Positions 14,365 through 17,704 of a stretch of 17,704 nucleotides of DNA are shown here, in pieces. The number at the start of each line of letters is the position of its first letter. Position 1 is the first letter of the stretch. The notes beneath the pieces were generated by a model. It was given only the letters and a program-made list of their open reading frames with translations. It had not been told where the DNA came from and searched no databases. Location: assembly GCF_946885725.1 (NCBI RefSeq), contig NZ_CAMPGZ010000077.1, positions 1-17,704 of the forward strand, given 5' to 3'. Source of the DNA: an uncultured Nocardioides sp. GTDB lineage: Bacteria; Actinomycetota; Actinomycetes; Propionibacteriales; Nocardioidaceae. Position numbers and translations under genes: made by a program.

Positions 14365-15708
14365 ATGCCTGCGCTCTCGGAGACCACCACCCGCAAGCTG
14401 CACCGCATCGCCCTCGACAAGCAGGTCAAGGGCCGCATCCCCGGCCTGTACGCCGGCGTGGTGCGCGACGGCGAGCTGCTCTGGCACGAGGGCATCGGCG
14501 CCGCCGACGTCACGGTTCCGAAGGTGGCGCCGACCGCCGACGACCAGTTCCTCATCGCGTCCAACACCAAGACCTTCACCGCGGTGCAGGTCATGCAGCT
14601 GCGCGACGAGGGCAAGCTCTCCCTCGACGACACCCTCGACCAGCACCTCCCCGAGGTGAAGCACCCCCGCGTGACGGTCCGCCAGGCGCTGGCACACTCC
14701 TCCGGGATGCAGCGCGAGCCGATCGGCGACGTGTGGGAGACGCTGGTCAACCCCGACCGCGAGGAGCTGCTCGCCGGCTTCAACGAGGCCGAGCGCGTGC
14801 ACCCGCCGCACAAGTACTTCCACTACTCCAACCTCGTCTTCTCGGTCCTCGGCGAGCTCGTCGCTCGTCTCGACGGCCGCAGCTGGTGGGAGTCGCTGAA
14901 GGCGCGGATCCTCGACCCGCTCGAGATGCGCCGCACGACGGTCGGCCCGTCGGGCAGCGCGGTCACCGGCTACTACGTCCCGCCGCACACCGACGTACCC
15001 GTCACCGAGCCGATCCTCGACCTCAAGGCGCTCGCGCCCTGCGGTGGTCTCGCCAGCACCGCGCAGGACATGGCGCGCTGGTCCTCGTTCGTCGCCTCAC
15101 CCGTCGAGGAGGTCCTCAGCGCCGACACTCTCGCCGAGATGTGTGAGCCACAGATCGTCATCGACCGCGAGCGCTGGACCGGCGCGTTCGGCCTCGGCTT
15201 CATGCTCATGCGCTCCGGCACCCGCACCTGGGTCGGCCACACCGGCGGCATGCCCGGCCACATCACCGGGCTGTTCACCGACCGCGAGTCCGGCACCGGA
15301 GGCCTGGCCCTGATGAACACCACGTCCGCACCCGACCCTGCGGCCTTCGCGATCGAGCTCGCCGACCACGTGGTCGAGCACGACCCGGTGCTTCCCGAGC
15401 CGTGGCGTCCCGGCACATCCGTGCCCGACGAGCTCGCCGGCGTCGTCGGCGTCTGGTACTCCGAGGGCACGCCGTTCGTGTTCTCCGTCAAGCAGGGCAG
15501 GCTCGAGGCCCGCCAGCAGGGCCTGCCGGAACACAAGCCGTCCTCGGTGTTCGAGAAGGTCGAGGACGACCTCTATCGCACGGTCGCCGGTCGCGAGAAC
15601 GGCGAGCTGCTGCGCATCACTCGTGACGCCGACGGCACCGTCACGAAGATGAACTGGGCGACGTACCTCGTCACCCGCGAGCCCTTGGCATTCGGGCAGT
15701 GGCTGTGA
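14365..15708 (+). CDS. Serine hydrolase of the class C beta-lactamase / D-aminopeptidase type
   Basis: 447 aa. The class C beta-lactamase-like fold carries SxxK at Ser66-Lys69 (IASNTKTFT), the catalytic YxN at Tyr154-Asn156 (HYSNLVF) and the HxG-type third motif GHTGGMPGH at about 291-299. The residues for acylation are therefore intact. Beyond about residue 350 there is an extra beta-rich C-terminal domain of the kind found in penicillin-binding-protein-like esterases. There is no signal peptide and no lipobox, so it is probably cytosolic; that argues against a classical beta-lactamase and for an esterase or peptidase. The substrate is unknown. It lies 28 bp after the transporter, and a link to carboxylate uptake is speculative. 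Confidence 0.92.
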   Translation: MPALSETTTRKLHRIALDKQVKGRIPGLYAGVVRDGELLWHEGIGAADVTVPKVAPTADDQFLIASNTKTFTAVQVMQLRDEGKLSLDDTLDQHLPEVKHPRVTVRQALAHSSGMQREPIGDVWETLVNPDREELLAGFNEAERVHPPHKYFHYSNLVFSVLGELVARLDGRSWWESLKARILDPLEMRRTTVGPSGSAVTGYYVPPHTDVPVTEPILDLKALAPCGGLASTAQDMARWSSFVASPVEEVLSADTLAEMCEPQIVIDRERWTGAFGLGFMLMRSGTRTWVGHTGGMPGHITGLFTDRESGTGGLALMNTTSAPDPAAFAIELADHVVEHDPVLPEPWRPGTSVPDELAGVVGVWYSEGTPFVFSVKQGRLEARQQGLPEHKPSSVFEKVEDDLYRTVAGRENGELLRITRDADGTVTKMNWATYLVTREPLAFGQWL

Positions 15709-15716
15709 CCGCGATC

Positions 15717-15746
15717 GTCCGCGTCCGGAAACCCGTTGTCGCGGAC
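15717..15746 (+). terminator. Possible terminator after the serine hydrolase
   Basis: GTCCGCG and CGCGGAC, perfect 7-bp arms with a 16-nt loop, 8 bp beyond the stop and upstream of tyrS. The loop is large and there is no T-tract, so it could instead be an operator or chance. Confidence 0.3.
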
Positions 15747-15773
15747 CTCGCGCGGTAGGGCAGGCTGGACGCC

Positions 15774-17045
15774 ATGAGCATCGACCCAGGCCTCCTCGAC
15801 GACCTCGAGTGGCGCGGACTCATCGCGCACTCGACGGATCCCGACGCGCTCCGCGCCGCGTTCACCGAGGGCCCGGTCCGCTTCTACGTCGGCTTCGACC
15901 CGACCGCACCCAGCCTGCACATGGGCAACCTGGTACAGATCCTCACCGCGCGCCGGCTCCAGCTCGCCGGCCACGTGCCCTACGCCCTCGTCGGCGGCGC
16001 GACCGGCATGATCGGCGACCCGAAGGAGACCGGCGAGCGCACGCTGAACTCCCTCGACATCGTCAAGGACTGGGTCGAGCGGGTGCGCTCGCAGATCGAG
16101 CCGTTCCTCGACTTCGACGGCCCCAACGCCGCGACGATGGTCAACAACTACGACTGGACCGCGAGCCTGTCGGTCATCGACTTCCTGCGCGACATCGGCA
16201 AGCACTTCCCGGTCAACCGGATGCTGGCCCGCGACGTGGTGAACCGTCGGCTCGAGAGCGGGATCTCCTACACGGAGTTCAGCTACGTCCTGCTGCAGTC
16301 CATGGACTTCCTGAACCTCTACCGCGACCACGGAGTCACTCTGCAGTTCGGCGGCAGCGACCAGTGGGGCAACATCACCGCCGGCGTGGAGCTCGTTCGC
16401 CGTGCCGACGGCGGCAGGGTGCACGCCTTCGCGACGCCGTTGGTGACCAAGGCCGACGGCACCAAGTACGGCAAGACCGAGGGCGGTGCCCTCTGGCTCG
16501 ACCCGTCGATGCTGTCGCCGTACGCCTTCCACCAGTTCTGGCTCAACGTCGAGGACGAGAAGGTCGGCGAACTGCTCAGGATCTTCACGTTCCTCAGCCG
16601 CGAGGAGATCGAGGACCTCGAGGCGCAGACGGCCGAGAAGCCGTTCCTGCGCGCCGGCCAGAAGGCGCTCGCCGACGCGGTGACGACGCTGGTGCACGGG
16701 GAGCGGGAGACCGAGCAGGCCAAGGCGGCCGCCGCCGCGCTGTTCGGGACCGGCGACCTGCGCGAGCTGGATCCCGCGACGCTCGCCGCCGCGTTGCAGG
16801 AGGCCGGCGCGACCGAAGTGCCCCGCGATGACGGGATGCCGACCATCGTGGACCTGCTGGTCTTGTCAGGTCTGTGCAAGTCCAAGGGCGAGGCCCGGCG
16901 GACGGTGGGGGAGGGCGGCGCCTACCTGAACAACGAGCGGGTCACCGATCCCGACAGCTCGCCTGGAGCGGGCGACCTGCTGGCCGATGGCTGGCTGGTC
17001 GTGCGCCGCGGGAAGAAGAAGATCGCCGGGGTCCGGGTCGTCTGA
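15774..17045 (+). CDS. tyrS: Tyrosine-tRNA ligase
   Basis: 423 aa, class I tyrosyl-tRNA synthetase that charges tRNA-Tyr. The signature GFDPTAPSLHMGN (residues 40-52) is the HIGH-type ATP site, with His49. The KMSKS-type loop is KYGKT at residues 231-235. The tyrosine pocket appears in SYTEFSYVLLQSMDF and FGGSDQWGNI. The C-terminal S4-like RNA-binding domain, GLCKSKGEARRTVGEGGAYL and after, spans residues about 360-420. The ATG has no clear ribosome site; CAGGCT 7 nt upstream is an imperfect -10 for a leaderless mRNA. No T-box leader fits in the 65-bp gap. It lies directly upstream of the rrn operon. Confidence 0.97.
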   Translation: MSIDPGLLDDLEWRGLIAHSTDPDALRAAFTEGPVRFYVGFDPTAPSLHMGNLVQILTARRLQLAGHVPYALVGGATGMIGDPKETGERTLNSLDIVKDWVERVRSQIEPFLDFDGPNAATMVNNYDWTASLSVIDFLRDIGKHFPVNRMLARDVVNRRLESGISYTEFSYVLLQSMDFLNLYRDHGVTLQFGGSDQWGNITAGVELVRRADGGRVHAFATPLVTKADGTKYGKTEGGALWLDPSMLSPYAFHQFWLNVEDEKVGELLRIFTFLSREEIEDLEAQTAEKPFLRAGQKALADAVTTLVHGERETEQAKAAAAALFGTGDLRELDPATLAAALQEAGATEVPRDDGMPTIVDLLVLSGLCKSKGEARRTVGEGGAYLNNERVTDPDSSPGAGDLLADGWLVVRRGKKKIAGVRVV

Positions 17046-17054
17046 CCCGGGCCC

Positions 17055-17078
17055 CGCGCCCCGTTCCAGGGGGTCGCG
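17055..17078 (+). terminator. Possible terminator after tyrS
   Basis: CGCGCCCC, a 6-nt loop, then GGGG, two unpaired bases and CGCG. The stem is imperfect and begins about 10 nt after the tyrS stop. Confidence 0.35.
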
Positions 17079-17164
17079 AACGGGCACGAACCGGACGCCG
17101 AGGCAGCAAAACCGCGTTTGACCTGCGGAAACGCCGATGTGACCGCGAACACCCGCCCCCCGAT

Positions 17165-17194
17165 TTGCGTGCCGCGCGAAGCTCTGGCTAATGT
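17165..17194 (+). promoter_or_regulatory. Candidate rrn promoter P1
   Basis: TTGCGT, an 18-nt spacer and TAATGT. Transcription would start near 17201. The boxes are good but not perfect. P1 lies about 200 bp upstream of P2, as in many multi-promoter actinobacterial rrn operons. Confidence 0.5.
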
Positions 17195-17225
17195 TCTCTT
17201 CGTCGCCAGGGAGCGGCGGGAGGCA

Positions 17226-17239
17226 AGGCCGAGAGGCCG
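17226..17239 (+). repeat. First copy of a 14-nt leader repeat
   Basis: AGGCCGAGAGGCCG occurs here, about 30 nt after P1, and again at 17416-17429, about 20 nt after P2. Each copy contains the same GGCC-GAGA-GGCC hairpin. Confidence 0.7.
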
Positions 17240-17365
17240 GGCTTCCGGCCCCCAGCGATACCCCACCCACACACCTCCACCGAGGTGGCTCGGGAGCGCC
17301 TCAGGGCGGCCTCGGATCGACTCGGTGGCTGGAGCGCGGGCGGGGCCGGAGGAGCAGGAACCGAT

Positions 17366-17394
17366 TTGACGGAGCCAGCACCACCCGGTAAGTT
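17366..17394 (+). promoter_or_regulatory. rrn promoter P2
   Basis: TTGACG, a 17-nt spacer and TAAGTT: an excellent sigma-70/HrdB-type promoter, with transcription expected from about 17401, roughly 245 nt upstream of the 16S gene. Confidence 0.7.
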
Positions 17395-17415
17395 TTACCA
17401 GGTTGCCCCCCGACG

Positions 17416-17466
17416 AGGCCGAGAGGCCGAGTTGAGGTGCGCGCTTGATCCTTGAGAACTCAACAG
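17416..17466 (+). promoter_or_regulatory. rRNA antitermination element (boxB-like hairpin and boxA-like motif)
   Basis: GGCC-GAGA-GGCC makes a small hairpin with a GNRA loop, followed by CTTGAGAACTCAACAG (17451-17466). The latter resembles the conserved TTGAGAACTCAA block of actinobacterial rrn leaders, proposed to be boxA-like. A boxB-then-boxA order is what Nus-type antitermination uses. Confidence 0.55.
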
Positions 17467-17646
17467 TGTGCCAAAAGTCGACGAATTAATCAGTAACGCC
17501 AGTCGACAGGTTGCGAGGGACCCCGGTCTCTCGGTATCTGACGACTAGTTTGATTCCTTTAGTAAGACGCCCTTCTCGAAGGGCTCTCTTGCTGGGATTA
17601 CTCCAACAGAGTCGATGAACCCACCTCGGTGGGACATCAAAAGATT

Positions 17647-17704
17647 TCAACGGAGAGTTTGATCCTGGCTCAGGACGAACGCTGGCGGCGTGCTTAACAC
17701 ATGC
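17647..17704 (+). rRNA. rrs: 16S ribosomal RNA, 5' end (partial)
   Basis: The universal start AGAGTTTGATCCTGGCTCAG lies at 17654, and the actinobacterial continuation GACGAACGCTGGCGGCGTGC follows. The mature 5' end is placed 7 nt upstream by comparison with E. coli numbering; the exact end may differ by a few bases. The gene continues past the window edge. Confidence 0.97.

Larger units (their letters stand above)
17046..17646 (+). other. rRNA operon promoter region and leader (about 600 bp, no genes)
   Basis: I see no protein gene in this stretch; short open frames here lack family features. It holds two promoters and then a structured leader transcript before the 16S gene. Compact hairpins in order are GAGGGAC-CCCG-GTCTCTC (17515-17532, one G-T pair), GCCCTT-CTCG-AAGGGC (17569-17584) and CCCAC-CTCG-GTGGG (17620-17633). 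GTCGAC occurs twice, inside AGTCGAC at 17476 and 17501. These probably help RNase processing or folding of the 16S precursor. Confidence 0.75.

Noticed and set aside
12801..14813. 670-codon minus-strand open frame opposite the transporter
   Set aside because: Antisense shadow of a clear OFA transporter; its composition is typical of reverse-strand reading of GC-rich genes.
14365..15708. Beta-lactamase resistance gene
   Set aside because: The motifs fit the fold, but there is no signal peptide and there is an extra C-terminal domain; an esterase or peptidase is more likely.
15709..15773. T-box riboswitch upstream of tyrS
   Set aside because: The gap is only 65 bp and has no T-box sequence or specifier stem.

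Overview
The window is ordinary high-GC actinobacterial chromosome. The GC-rich, strongly C/G-ending codon use, the sigK-rskA pair, the GTG starts, the TANNNT-type -10 boxes and the 16S rRNA 5' end all point to the Propionibacteriales; a Nocardioides-like member of the Nocardioidaceae is my best guess. I see no phage, IS element, CRISPR array, toxin-antitoxin pair, defence island or biosynthetic cluster. Eighteen features here are genes: 16 protein-coding genes, one tRNA gene and the first bases of an rRNA operon.

Layout. Positions 13-1929 hold three minus-strand genes: an aldo/keto reductase, an acidic lipoprotein with a cupredoxin-like domain just upstream of it (probable two-gene operon), and a small VOC/glyoxalase-like protein. 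Two plus-strand genes follow at 2028-3427: a Nudix hydrolase and a hemerythrin-like His-rich protein. These converge on a minus-strand block (3474-6457) with an alpha/beta hydrolase, a secreted choice-of-anchor-B/LVIVD-type beta-propeller protein, a MazG-like pyrophosphohydrolase and tRNA-Lys(CTT). From 6650 the plus strand carries the ECF sigma factor SigK and its membrane anti-sigma factor RskA, translationally coupled by a 4-bp overlap. They converge on a PYROXD2/phytoene-desaturase-like flavoprotein (7957-9549), which is divergent from a pirin gene (9679-10659). The rest of the window is plus strand: a secreted M4 (thermolysin-type) metalloprotease with a C-terminal CUB domain, an OFA-family MFS transporter, a class C beta-lactamase-like serine hydrolase, tyrS, and then about 600 bp of rRNA operon promoter and leader ending in the 5' end of the 16S rRNA gene.

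Functional links. Few genes form pathways together. The clear units are sigK-rskA (envelope/redox-sensed regulation), lipoprotein-AKR (adjacent, about 10 bp apart) and the rrn operon. The most interesting signals are regulatory. Several genes have a TANNNT box 6-8 nt before the start codon and no Shine-Dalgarno sequence, which suggests leaderless mRNAs. A perfect 9-bp inverted repeat (CACGTGGTT/AACCACGTG) followed by mutually exclusive hairpins precedes the OFA transporter. That transporter also appears to be fused at its C terminus to the small extra helix that is often encoded separately beside OFA transporters. The rrn leader has two promoters, each followed by the same 14-nt GNRA-hairpin repeat.
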